64,000 bases of DNA from Glandiceps talaboti (Eukaryota > Hemichordata > Enteropneusta > Spengelidae), in the NCBI RefSeq assembly GCF_964340395.1, contig NC_135550.1:20979676-21043675 (forward strand), given 5' to 3'. The position numbers and the translations under genes were made by a program. The notes beneath the pieces were generated by a model. That model had not been told where the DNA came from and ran no database searches. It saw only the letters and a program-made list of their open reading frames with translations. Every line of letters starts with the position of its first letter. Positions within the stretch are counted from its first letter, which is position 1. This document shows, in pieces, positions 40,301 to 52,500 of the stretch.

Positions 40301-43300
40301 AAATTACTTCGATTTCTGCACCACTCACAAATCTACTGTACACACAAGTATTTGTGCTACTGGATTCTCTCAAACCCCTGGAGTTAAATAACACTTTGAT
40401 TTCTCCGGTAGCCAATCAATGCGTACATCTTTCTGCTTGAATACCTCAATATCAAATATGTTTTAAGTAGAACAGTGCTGAAATATCAGTCACAAATAAA
40501 AAACATTTAGACATATGCACACTTCAAGTTTCACATAAATGGAAATGCTGAAGGACTGATTCTGATCATGGTGTGAGCTAGGAAGGTGAATTTCATAATC
40601 TTCAGATGTGCTATATCAAAATGACAATATTCAGCAACATACTTGCATCTACTGTATTTATATTAATGAATACCAAAATCAAATTTCAATACAATCAAAA
40701 TAGGCAAAGAAAAATATTAGATTGTGAGATAAATACAGCACTGTTTTAAGTTTGTAGTTTATGCTGAATGTGTGGTGGATATATTGTGATTTCCGATAAG
40801 ATTTAGGTCAAATCCTCTACTCTATCATGTGTCATGTATATCAATTTTGCACTTGCTTGAATTTCGTTGAAAGGGGAGAGGGTTTTCAGTGTTATCTCAA
40901 TAAATGAGCTTTGCCTTCAGCTTCTTCATTTACTGCAAAAATCTGTGACAGTTTTGCCCATATTGACAAATGAACTTCTTTGTTTACCTGTTTGGGTCAT
41001 TTTTGATATGAAAATAAATCAGAGAAATTTTCAAAACATGTTGATAGTGAAAAAATAAATTGAGTACAGAGAACGCTGCTCTCTATACAACACATGAGCA
41101 CACTTTCCAACATATGGCTGAAACATGTAAGGGCCACGTTCAGAACAGACATGTGTTTATGGCAGTTCAAATTGTACTCTGGGCTACACCACTTTTTTTA
41201 CACCATTTTATCTTGGCGATTACAGTCAACAAAATATTTATCCCACCAGAAATTCAAGGTATTTGGGAGCAAAATCTTGTGGATTTTGACGTTGATTCAA
41301 TGGCTTTACTGTGATGGTTATTTCTATCCATCATTGGACTCACTTCCTTTCAGCACACAGGTTGTCAGGACTGGAACAGAGAGCATGGCCTTCAATGAAT
41401 GGGGCATGTTTGGCAAACACTGAGTCATAAAACAAGCCTATACAATGACTGCTTGTAACACAGTATTGTAGATTTCTAAAGGTCTGTCCTGTGAAGGTAA
41501 TGAAACCACTAGGGACAGAGGCTACACTTTACCCAAACATGTCTACTAATACAAACCTTTCTTGTGTATGTGGCCATCTCCTTCAAAAAACAGTTCACAT
41601 CAAAGATTGTCTGCTTCAATCTATTTTGTACATTTGAGTTCTATGTCCTGTATGATCATGCTGTATTATGAAATCTAACCTTGTCATAGATTTTGTCTTC
41701 AATTTCATCACTGGTATTCTGAACATATAATTAGATTTCATGACTCCACTCAATATTTTAATGAGCACACATATTTCACATGCTCTCACTCTATTTTTTT
41801 ATTCATCTCAGGTTTTATAAACACAAGATAATAAAACAGTTGTATGGCTGCAAATGAAACTCAAACCTTGAAGAAAAAAGACATGAGTATGACACACAAT
41901 GTCATACATACATACATCCTAACAAACAATGCCCGGTTCTGGACTGTGTCACTTTCCACAGAGATAAGAATGCTGACGCTGCCTCTTGTCCTTGCATACA
42001 AAAAACCTGAATTCTATTTACATATAATCAAATTCTTCTGACTTCAATCGTTCACCTTTCTCTGGCTGTGATTTTCACACATAGTTAGTTGTTATCTTGC
42101 CTTCTGTTATCACGCAATATGGCAGAAGACATGGATGTCCATGAAAAATAAAATCTCATTCCTCAATCTACGCTACACAGCTACATGCATGTAACTAGGT
42201 CATTTTATCCATTGAATCTAGGATTTGGTGCATTAACCCTTCACATTTTACACACCTGACAGCCCATACACAAAGTTCACACTTTCAAGTTTCAACTTAT
42301 GTGATCTCACTCTTTAATATCACGTTCCTTTTTAAATTATATTCCTATAGACACACTGAGACAGCATATCTCATTGAAAATTTATGCGCAATTTCCATCA
42401 CAATCGTGTCATCTGTCACACAATTTACAACAAAATATGGAAAAGCATTTAAAGACAGCAGGGTAAAACACACAAACATGCAGAACTATAATGATGATTG
42501 AACAAGTTTAACCTGGGTGAGCATAAAATGATAACTGTACATGTCAAGGTCATGAAATATTCTGTTAAAAATACATTATGAGTGATGGAGGAGACAGTCC
42601 ATACTGAGACTGACAATTTATCATTTGAATGACTAACACCCAATGAAATCTGCATGATATCAGACTTATTCATAAATTATGTAGTCAGTACAAAATATAA
42701 AATCGTATATCTGCAGAACACAAATGAATCATGCATAGTGTTCTCAACACACAAAAATCAACAGTACATGTTGGTAGAAATTGAAAACTCCAACTTTAGT
42801 CAAAATAATTTAACTATGAAAATTGCATTAACTTAAAACACTCTTTGACTTTAAATCATTGGGAAACATTAACAAAGTCTGGGTGTATACACTGTTTCTC
42901 AACAAATATGAGATGCACAAATGTACAGCAAATCATGACATCAACTAATAAAATAACTCATTCTTTCTGACTGTGGACAGCCATATTATCAAAATCTGAA
43001 AATGATGAGTTTATCACATCTGATATGATGTACTATTTTTACTTCCTCTATAGCATTGTAAGAGATGACTATACAATCCCATATATTACAAAAATTGTGA
43101 TGTATGCACACTAAATCCCCTGACACACAGTTTGGACATCCTAACATTAGATGGGTGCAATGACGCATTACAATATGTTATCTTGTGAAGATACCGCTAT
43201 AATGAGAAATTGATAGGAAAGACTTGTTCGAAATAGTTTTCCTCTAAGAATGGCACAAAATCATCACTGAAAACCAGCTATGTGACGAGTTGTTAATGGC

Positions 43301-46300
43301 TGACAACTTTGGTTGCTTTCTGTAGATGTACATCGATACCCATTTACTTAAGACAATTTATGAGACACATTCGAAAGGCTCTCAATGTTGCTGGAGACAT
43401 CAAACAGACTTGATATTGTCCTTGTTCAAAGTGTATTTTACATTTGAAATTGCCATGTAATAGTTTTTTGAATAAGCCTTTCTGCTGAGAAATTAGCAAT
43501 TTCCTTAACTTGGGGATCTATTGATAAAGAGACACTAGCTACACTGGAAATGTACATACACCAGAATTTATCGGCTTCAAGTGTGTGAAATGTCATTTTG
43601 TAGGGTTGAGTTACCCTAAAACAAACAAGGGGATACTGAAGTGGAATCAGGGCAGACGTGTTTTTGTTCCAAAAAATGTCAAAATCACATTCAGAAATAA
43701 CTTCTTGAAAAGTCTTTTGCCCTAACGTTTTACTGAAACCTGACTTTATGACACATTTTGCCAACTACTTAACAATTACATTGTGTATGAGAAGGAATGG
43801 AGGGCGTCTCCATCAACATTTGCTCCCATAAGAAAAAAGTCTTTGTGTTTTAGATGGCACATTCAAGCTAATTTCACCCTAAACTGCAATCATTGACTTG
43901 TAGTGTGGAAATAAGAGTATCACACCCAAAATGGTATTTCTTTTCAGAAGTCAGCTACATAATTTTTAATTGCAATATTCAGCAAATTATAGACCCCCAC
44001 CCCTCTGAATTAATACGACTCTTGAGCAGGTAGCTCTCTCATATCTGTAAAGAATATTTCACACACATAAACACCTTACAGATAAACACAGAAAAGATAA
44101 ACTATGTACAAAAAAAAAGACAAAAGGTATACTTACAGTTAATATTCAACTCTGCTCCAGCACTCACAATTTCCCGTCCTGTGATAATATTTCTTGCCAC
44201 ACATTTAAAAACACCACTGTCCAATTCTCTATCAACATTTCGAAATGTTAATGAACTATCGTCCATATGTCTACGCGTATTATTATTTAAAATGTTTCCA
44301 TCTTGAGTCCATTCAAAAATTATATTTGTTGGATCATCTACACTACACAACAAGACTGCACTTTCACCCTCTTTCCTATCATAGCCTACTGGTTCCTGGG
44401 TGAACTGAAAATTGTCATTCTGTGCTGCTACATGTCCTAGACCTATGGATAGAGAAAATAATAAACAAGGAAAATGTGTCAACAAGATTACCATACATAA
44501 ACACATCAGATTTACAGTAAGTAGTGTGGAGACTGATTATGTTACATGCTTGGGTTGCATTATGGTACATATTACAAATTCTGTAGAGACTTGTCACAAG
44601 AAGAACTGAACATTGTTGACAGAAAACTTAAAAGAACATGTTTTTCATTTTATCTGAATTTGCTGTGATGACTGGGTAGCTTATTGAGAGAGACAGGCAT
44701 CCTTCTTGAATATGCCATGAAGGAGAAATACTTTTAGAAAACACAATTCCATTAGTTTTATGTGAAAGTAGCTGGGATTAGCACTGGGTAGAAATGCCAT
44801 GAATAAAAAGGTCAGGCAATTAACTGCTGTTAAACCAGACGACAAGCACTGGGGCAACAACGCAGAAATTCCAACAGGGAGATACATTGCACTGCCATAA
44901 ATATAGCTTAATGATGAAGACTGGAGGGTGACAGTCGGTTGGACTTTCACCGAAGTACAAAGAAAATAATCGAAAATAGCAATGTTCCTGTGTGAATCAT
45001 CACCCTCGGTAAGTAATATTCTTCATAACTGTTTTGGTTTTTTGGTGTTCTTATAGATTACTCAAAATTTATAAATGTGAAATAGCACTAAATAATACCT
45101 TGTACCAATGTCAACAAAAACCAAAACATTTACCATTTGTTAACAGTACACTCTAATCATTTACAGATATATAATATTGTACATTGTAGAAATGCTAAAT
45201 CTTTGGTTGTGTAGAAACAAGCATAGTAAATCATCCTGTTTAAATCACATTTGGTTGTGTAAAACTCCATGATGTGGCAGCTCAAACCAATCCAAATTCA
45301 TTTCCGTTCAGCCTTTTCTATCGCCTATTCAGAAACTGGCAATCACATACATAGAAGTGTATTTACTGAAGAAACATGAACAGAACTTTCAAGAGAAATG
45401 CCTTTGACCCCAGGTTATAGGAGTTACACTACATTACTTAGTAGTTAGTAGTTAGTATAGACTTTTGTGGCACAGCCTGAATATTGCTTCTTTTATGCTC
45501 TCTTTGTTTGATTGACAAAAGAATGTTAAAAATTGGCTAAATTGAGAAACAATGGAATCAATCCTAAGAAATTAACAGTTAGCCTAATATAGATTATCTG
45601 TATTTATGATTGGGCCTACTTTTCCCTTTGTCACCCTCTCTTTTGTAATCTAAGGTTCTGTCATCTGTCACTTCATGCCCATATCAAATTGTCACCTGGT
45701 GATTTTGGTCAGTTCAATTATATCGCAAAATATGTATTTGCTTCTTCACTTCAAACTATAGTGGATTTCTTTAACAATTTGAATGGACTTGCAACTACAC
45801 ACTTTTGAAATCTCCTAATTCTTCCATCACAAAAATGTTTGTAGAATTTTGTATACACTCTTTCTCATATGTTTACCACAGTTGTGTATCCTGTTGGTGG
45901 AGGGTCTATGATCAATCTAGGTGAACAAAATATATCAAGTCATAAAATTTAACTTGGAAACACCTGTATAATTTTTTTCTTCTTTTAAAAACATTTCTTG
46001 ATTAGGTTCTGATTGTCCAGAGGCTACATGATCACACTCAGACCATTCTTTTAGTGGTCTGGGACATTACGATTTTAGTATTAAAACAACTTGAAAGAAA
46101 ACAAATATATACAAATGTAGTTAGTCCTATTTATTCATTCTTTTACTGAAGTTCATGCAAAGTTTGTCGCTTGAAATCAGATTCATCTGATTACACTCAT
46201 GGTGTCAGAGTGAGGGGCAACCCATAGCTGTGTGATTTTAATGAAATGTGTTTGAAACCCAGTACAGTTTACACAGAGAAATGCATACATCATTCACCAC

Positions 46301-47266
46301 CGTTACATTTGTACAGCTGCAAGAGGGATACATATATGGAGTATTATGGACCTAGCACCAATATGACTCAGTTACAATTTCACAAGGACGGTTGGCCGAT
46401 TCACATTTGAAATAAAGTCTATATCATATCAATTGCCTAATGGGAATATCACTCATCATTGAAGTCATAAACACCAAACATTTTAGAAGCGTGAATTGTC
46501 AAAAATCTTGACGTTATCCATTAGAAGATCGCGAGAAAAATTCATGAAATAACAACCATCAACTAAATTTTAAACCTGGTACATTACAGCCTGTCATTTT
46601 ATGAAAAACCAGTGGCTGGCAAGGGCCAAGGGCAAGTTATCAAAAAGGTGCGGCATGCACACACACGGTGATCGCGCTTTATACAGACGTAAATAATGCT
46701 ACTAATGGGCTCCGTCCAGTGGTTCCGACCTTAGTAAATTTCTCACAGAGATGTGCTAAAAACGTACCAAGGAAAACGAGAAAAGAGTAGATGAAAACAG
46801 TGGTCGTTGGGCTTAGATAGAAACATTCATAAGCTATTAAAACAGTGCACCGCAAAGCCAAGCGCACTTTTATTCGACCAGCTGAACTGCAGTTATTTAT
46901 GGTTCAAACTCGACAGACGCAAATCAGGTGTTAGTGGATATGGATGTCAGCTGAAATCTGTTCGACGACAAACCCGAACGCTTGACGCGCTCCGGCGATA
47001 CATCAAATAAATCTGCTATTGGTTCATTGAACAAGAATCTTTTGACGAGAAAAGCGTTGTTTTGGCTGATTCTTTTGAAAACAAAAGACTTCCATTTATT
47101 TTGAATATAGGATTGTCCTTCAGTTCAGATCTCCTATTCATTCCACCATTCTGCATATCTAGCCTTTCGTGTTATACACACACGGCTTGTACTTACCGAC
47201 GACGTAAAGAGAGAAGAATATCTGTAAAATCCTAATATCCGATCTGTTTGTGATCCTTGCGGCCAT
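19324..47266 (-). CDS. PTK7: Inactive tyrosine-protein kinase 7 (PTK7/Otk family receptor)
   Basis: PTK7 is a single-pass pseudokinase receptor in Wnt/planar cell polarity signalling and cell adhesion. The exons (minus strand) are 47197-47266, 44137-44442, 28707-29000, 27706-27856, 26798-26925, 26014-26298, 25716-25849, 25111-25273, 23165-23437, 22467-22733, 21245-21592, 20525-20757 and 19324-19896. All phases close, giving 1074 aa (human 1070). A signal peptide at residues 1-28 is followed by seven Ig domains (about 30-690), Ig3 and Ig5 being split by introns. The membrane segment is about 710-732, followed by a KNRRRK stop-transfer sequence. In the kinase-like domain (about 800-1065) the glycine loop GRGEFGEV (807-814) and the beta-3 Lys834 are present. 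HRD is HKD (932-934) and DFG is replaced by NLS (952-954), as expected for a PTK7 pseudokinase. It is divergent from the downstream WD40-like gene. Confidence 0.97.
24021..24330. repeat. Two-copy tandem duplication, ~150 bp unit
   Basis: Copy 1 (24021-24180) and copy 2 (24181 to about 24330) share TTTTAATTTTGTATGGCCTA, the stretch GATAGCACCTCTAGGAGGCC (one change in copy 1), and TTTGTATGTGCAAGACTAC, about 90% identical by eye. Copy 1 is longer because of an (AT)n run. It lies in PTK7 intron 8. Confidence 0.85.
27100..27132. repeat. (CA)n microsatellite
   Basis: An uninterrupted CA dinucleotide run of about 16 units directly abuts the foldback element that starts at 27134, in PTK7 intron 4. 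Confidence 0.95.
27134..27281. mobile_element. 148-bp foldback element (MITE-like)
   Basis: The left arm 27134-27187 (GGTTATTACCTGATATCACC...) pairs with the right arm 27228-27281 (...GGTGATATCATGTAATAACC) over about 54 bp, with only two mismatches in the outer 28 bp. The loop is about 40 bp. Such a short, long-armed foldback is typical of a MITE that has lost its coding part. No target duplication is clear because the left flank is a CA run. It lies in PTK7 intron 4. Confidence 0.75.
29950..30085. repeat. Two-copy ~66 bp tandem repeat
   Basis: Two adjacent units share TTTACCCCTAATCAGACATT / TTAACCCTAACCAGACTTT, then GGCCTTTAA, then TTTTGGTGACCTCTTGACT / TTCTGGTGAGCTCTTGACT. Both lie in PTK7 intron 2. 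Confidence 0.7.
31340..31600. promoter_or_regulatory. Candidate enhancer block in PTK7 intron 2
   Basis: This block is visibly less AT-rich and has less simple sequence than its surroundings. It contains a nuclear-receptor DR1-type site, AGGTCAAAGGTC, at 31355-31366. This is composition and motif evidence only; function is inferred. Confidence 0.3.
33271..33592. mobile_element. Foldback element with C-rich apex (MITE-like)
   Basis: The inner arms 33408-33432 and 33484-33508 are inverted repeats of about 25 bp. Pairing continues outward: the AAATCGGTTGG block near 33325 pairs with CAAACCGATTC near 33550, and CCTGACCACAT near 33273 with ATGTGGGGACAGG near 33570, with an insertion in the left arm. 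The loop is the C-rich run at 33434-33476. The best explanation is an aged foldback transposon. The ends are approximate. Confidence 0.55.
33434..33476 (-). other. G-quadruplex-capable tract (G-rich on minus strand)
   Basis: At least four runs of three or more C on the plus strand lie within 43 bp, so the transcribed PTK7 pre-mRNA strand is G-rich and could form a quadruplex at the apex of the foldback. Confidence 0.5.
37341..37367. repeat. (GT)n microsatellite
   Basis: A GT dinucleotide run of about 13 units in PTK7 intron 2. Confidence 0.95.
39492..39521. repeat. (GGCA)n microsatellite
   Basis: About seven units of the tetranucleotide GGCA in PTK7 intron 2. Confidence 0.95.
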
Positions 47267-47689
47267 TTTCAGCCAAATTCCAAGGTTTGCGCTGCATAGA
47301 TAGTTCAATTTTAAGCAACGGAGTCGGTAATACAGACGTGAACCTTTAGCTTCCCATCTCAATGCAGATTACTTCAGCAGACGTACATTGTCACGAACTA
47401 TTTTTTCAAACCTTGTTACAAAGAAAGCATGAGATAAATATCCTTCCGCAGAGTCCATTTATGAACAAAAAGATTATAATAATGCACTTAATTTTCAAAG
47501 AGTTTGAATTTACTGTTCAATGTAAAATGTGTTGAGAAAAATCATTAGTTCTTCATTGTCTTAATTCAAGCTTCATATTTACGCAATATAGTTCTCGAGA
47601 TTTAATGAAATAACATTTTACTCCTCGGGTCATTCAACTGGCTCCCCTGTCTGTTAAAATAGGCTGGTCCGTCCTAGATGGACTTCCGG
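47267..47689. promoter_or_regulatory. Divergent promoter region, PTK7 and WD40-like gene
   Basis: PTK7 starts leftward at 47266, and a likely non-coding first exon of the WD40-like gene ends at 47735 on the plus strand. An ETS-type site ACTTCCGGT (ACCGGAAGT on the minus strand) lies at 47682-47690. If the first exon is right, the two start sites are only a few hundred bases apart. Confidence 0.5.
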
Positions 47690-47690
47690 T

Positions 47691-47735
47691 TCACTTCGAG
47701 GTCAGTCGATGTAATGAGGGCGCGCTTTCAAACAG
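47691..47735 (+). other. Candidate non-coding 5' exon of the WD40-like gene
   Basis: A CpG-containing block ends in CAAACAG followed by the strong donor GTGAGA at 47736. The matching acceptor would be ATTTCAG ending at 49437, leaving 76 nt of 5' UTR before the ATG at 49514. The left boundary is a guess from the ETS site. This is inferred from splice signals only. Confidence 0.35.
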
Positions 47736-48120
47736 GTGAGAATGTCGACTGTCCACTAAACTGCCGAAATGTGTGGCGATTTTGCATTCTGTTAATGTGT
47801 TCATATTCTCCACAATGTTCACAAATATGTTATTTTCCGAGGGCACCAGTTTTAAATGTGAAGTGATTCCAGATGGAGTTTGAAGTACTTTATAGCAAAA
47901 TCTCTGTGACTTGTTCACCAATACCAGTGTAAGCCACAGACCCTGCACTTGTATTGTAGTAATTTGTAAACCTTCTCACCTCAAATAATCATATTTTAAC
48001 TAATAGTACCCAACTAATGGTATCATATCGTTCAAGACAAGAATTTTATTCTACTGATATGTCGATTATTGATAATCAAATCACATTCATTATTCTGAAG
48101 CAGGTGTTTTGGTTCTCAAT

Positions 48121-48151
48121 CCCACTCCCCCCCCCCACCCTACCCCCCTGC
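48121..48151. repeat. Poly-C-rich tract
   Basis: A run of C-blocks (11, 6 and shorter) between PTK7 and the WD40-like coding start. It is G-quadruplex-capable on the minus strand. A second G homopolymer run lies at about 48587-48600. Confidence 0.7.
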
Positions 48152-48655
48152 CTAAGTCACCCCAAGAAGTTTACACTCTGAAGGGAAAAAAATGAAAAGT
48201 GAGGATTGAGCCAAAATGCATTTTTGAATACATTCCACGACAGAATCACAGATTGATGGTTTGTTTGTTTGTTTGTGTTTATTGTTTTGAAATTAAGGAG
48301 ACGCCATATTTTTGGTTCACCTGTGACCAGTACTTGATTCAGGTTTTCATAATAATACATTAAAAGTGATCGGTCTGTCAGTCAGTTATAAACAAATTTA
48401 AAAAGCGAAAAAATGTAAATGTATGTATACATGTTGGTGATACTTTCATTTCACAATTGTACAATAAACATTTTGAATGACTTTCAGGAGGGACAAATAA
48501 AATCAGAAGCAAACAACCATAATTTTTTAAATTAAAATTACCAAATTTCCACAATAAACGGTTATTTTTACTCATATACACTCGTGGGGGGGGGGGGGGG
48601 CGGGTCACCATCATGCAATCAGTGACATGATTTTTTTCTTATCTTGTCTTGCGTT

Positions 48656-48722
48656 TTTAAGAAGAAATATAGGGTTGGGCAGGTCATGAGTAAGAAAGAA
48701 TGAGGTACAGCCACTCTAATAC
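48656..48722 (+). repeat. Dispersed repeat copy (matches 56256-56315)
   Basis: GAAATATAGGGTTGGGCAGG followed about 35 bases later by CCACTCTAATAC matches the block at 56256-56315 closely enough to be the same family. The family is unknown. Confidence 0.5.
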
Positions 48723-49513
48723 TGGTACCATGAATACTTTTATGTGTACTGATTCCAACCGTTGCATTGCTGCATTTCTCTTTAGCGCTTTCATTAAGTT
48801 TAACATGACTTGCTTTTGTAGTATTTGTATTACTTCCCACTTCACTTTTATTGTCCTTGTATTATATTAAAGCACTTTTCATTATTGAGGTACGTGTATA
48901 TATCGGTGTATGTGTTTGTGAGTGAGTACATTTGTTTAAACACTTTCTTTACTGTCTCACTATTTTGAGCAGTTTACATTATTGAGTTATGTATATATGT
49001 GTGTATATTTTTATATCTGTGTATCAGTTTGTGCTGTGAGAACATTTGTTTAGCTATTTTTTTCTGTATTGTCATTGCATCCCATTAACGTTCAGAAATG
49101 TAGAAAATTATACAGGCCATGGACAAGACTAGTTCCACAGAACTATTTCCATGGTCCACATCAGATAACAATTGTATATTTCTTTTGTATCCATTTTGTA
49201 TATTTGTATCATATGTATGTTCTTTGAAAGTGTAGCTTCTTTTTGTTATCTGGTGAAATATATATCATTCATTAATATATATCATGTGGCGTTGATACCA
49301 GTTTGCACCAAGATAACAAATATTTATGTAAACAGGGTAACCTTTATTTATTGCTTGTGTAGTTTTCTTTGACAATTTTTTTTTTTTGATATTCCAGTCA
49401 CAAATATTTTGTTTTGTCTTTCCAATGTATATTTCAGAAGGCTTTTAACCAAAGTACATGTAGTGTGACAGTGTAATCCTATGACGCCGACACTTCATAA
49501 TTCATGGTGAAAA

Positions 49514-52500
49514 ATGGAAATAGAAAATGTGTCTTTAAAAATTGAAGCTGTTCCACCTCCAGCAGCAACACTTATCAATTCACTGAGCTGTTGCAACAAG
49601 GAGAACCTAGCAATTCTGTGCGATTTCAATCAAGTTATTGTCCTAAATACTGAAATCAAAAAAGGTATGACATTTAGAAAACTGCATTGTGTTAGCACCA
49701 TACTAAATGTAGTGATGTGATGATCTTCCTTGTCTGCTTGGTACTGAGGAAGCGTCACGTTTTATATTTTATCATAAATAGGTGATACAGAGAGACATAT
49801 TTCACTGTATGTGTAATACATCAACTTGGAATGTCATCACTGTCTTGTTACATGTTGTTAAATATAAAGTGCCTCAACTTATTACATGTAATATATGTTT
49901 ATGAAGAGTGCTTTCCATACCTGCATATCCAAACAACTGAAAAGGGTGTTAGTGGTTGGGATTTTGAAAATTCTGACGTGCAGTTTCCATTTATATTATT
50001 TACATCATAACACAACACCATGTAGTTATGTCTAGCAATATGATATTTTATAGCTGTCAAATTTATCACACACACGTGTTGTTGAAAAATCTGCTGAGTG
50101 TGATTTTTTGGGGGTGATCTCTGCTGTTATGTTCTGCGTTCATGACTCATGAAAATGTAGGGAAATTCCCCTGATAGCTACATTTCATTTTGGGCTTCAA
50201 GAATATCAAAGTTCACATTGAAACATTTATGTATAGCAAAAGTTGAGACTTTAACAGAAAATTGTCACGAACCAAAATACGTATCAGTTGTCAAGAACTA
50301 AAATATGCATCAGTCAACTATGAAACTATCATTTTAAGTTTAGATTGCTTTAGTCATTTTATCTACCCATTAAGAAATTTTAAACCAAATCAATTCATTT
50401 CAGTTATTGGAAAGCACTTATTTCATAAAATTATTTTAATATTTTAGACATTACGGAAGTATTCAGCTACAAAATAACTCTCATCCTAATCAGCAAATCA
50501 ATCCAATAACAAAGTAATTAGTAAATACTGTGTGACTATGTTTTGTGTTATAGAATGTTTGTTAATTTATTTTTGTAGCTATATTTGCTGTGTAAAGAGA
50601 AATAACCTAGCTGTGGAACTTCAGCAAAGTTTCCATTCCTATACTTGCATAGAAGTGGAGTGATACACTGATAATTCAATATTTTAAAGTGCGATAAGAA
50701 CGTCAATATTTTATGATTTCAAGGAAAGTCTTATAATTTCGCGGAACCTCTTTTAAGTTGCAAATTATAAATAACTTATTTTTTTCACCGGAAGGCAAAT
50801 GGAACTTAAAGAAACCGCATCATTTGGCACTGAAATTATTCTACCTCAGCTACTTATTTATGTATTCATGCCAAGAAAACCATGTAGGTGTTTCTAGAGG
50901 GCTTATTTAGACCGCAACGATTTTTTTATTTTAAATGCGCCAGATTTTAATTGTCAGTTTCTAACAATACCAAATTAAATCACTGAATTTGTGTGATCAG
51001 TTTGTTTGAATGAAGAATGGTATACTTTTGTTGAAATCAAAATTGTGTAAATTACAAGTAATTTCAGTGATCATCATAGACACTGCCTCAAGCTCAGATA
51101 TCTACCACCATTTTTTTTTTCTTTTTAAGTTACATATGGCTACGAGCATATAACTACATTTTATTGTGTGCTTAATTTTTATAACATCGGTCCTGATTTT
51201 GTTTAATATATCAAACATAATCAATGGATTGCCTTCAGAGGAAAACACATATATTGCATAATTTGTGTTTTTCATTTGTAAATGTACTTTAGAGAAGAAC
51301 TGAAGACTAGTTAATTTGATTAGGAGATAAGTGTTTATAATCATGATAACTCTACAAATAAATCATATAGTATTGGGTTTCAAGTTTCTGTGCCAACAAG
51401 GTTGAATGTGGCATTACTTCATGGCTTTCTGTGTATATACTTGTATATACTTCAAGAAATAACTGATGCACAAACACCCATCTTTTTAGCCTGAGTTTAC
51501 AATTTCAGTGACTTGATGACCTCAATTTCCACTTCTGTATATGACTATAAATAATTTGTATGGTCTTGAATGTTTGTTAGCAGACCAAAATTGGGTTATT
51601 GCATTGTTGTGTATATGTTCTGTGTGTGAACTCTAGGTGTGTGATAAGGGAATTGTTACGGGGCTGTATGTGTTCTATGTGTGATAAGGGAATTGTTACA
51701 TGGCTGCGTATGTGGTCTGTGTGTGATAAGGGAATTGTTACATGGATGCGTATATGTTCTGTGTGTGACTCTAGATGTGTGATAAGGGAATTGTTACAGG
51801 GCTGTATGTGTTCTGTGTGTGATAAGGGAATTGTTACATGGATGCGTATAATGTGTTCTATGTGTGACTAGATGTGTGATAAGAGAATTGTTACATGGCT
51901 GCGTATATGTTGTGTGTGCAACTCTAGATGTGTGATAAAGGAATTGTTACATGGCTGTATGTGTTCTGTGTGTGACCAGATGTGTGATAAGAGAATTGTT
52001 ACATGGCTGTGTATGTGTTCTGTGTGTGACTCTAGGTGTGTGATAAGGGAATTGTTACATGGATGTGTATGTGTTCTGTGTGTGACCAGATGTGTGATAA
52101 GAGAATTGTTACATGGCTGTGTATATGTTCTGTGTGTGACTCTAGGTGTGTGATAAGGGAATTGTTACATGGCTTTGTATGTGTTCTATGTGTGACTCTA
52201 GGAATGTGGTAAGGAAATTATCATATAAGTAGTTATTCCATTGGGTACGTCAAAAGCATCAGAAACAGACATCAACAACGAAATCAAGTATTTTGAAATT
52301 AGAAAAAAATAGAACCCTTACTCATTGACAAATTAGCAGAAAAAATAGGTAGTGTGTTACTAAACAACTAATACTTTAGCTTTCAGCAATAAATTGAAAT
52401 AAATAATGACATTAAAATCACATTTTACTCTCCTAAAAATACAACGAACACATATTTTCGTGCGCCATGTCAAAATGTTCTGAAAATCACTAAGTTGAGT

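Larger units (their letters stand above)
29001..44136 (-). other. PTK7: PTK7 intron 2 (15.1 kb)
   Basis: This intron separates the exon for Ig1 from that for Ig2 and makes up over half of the gene. I see no coding exon in it. It holds microsatellites, two short tandem duplications, a 320-bp foldback and a more GC-balanced block near 31.3-31.6 kb that may be regulatory. The rest is AT-rich sequence with no recognised content. Confidence 0.8.

Noticed and set aside
29001-44136. A separate gene nested in PTK7 intron 2
   Set aside because: No chain of open frames with splice sites or recognisable domains on either strand.
51599-52153. Cys-rich repetitive open frames, plus strand
   Set aside because: They only read through the minisatellite; the unit length happens to avoid stops.
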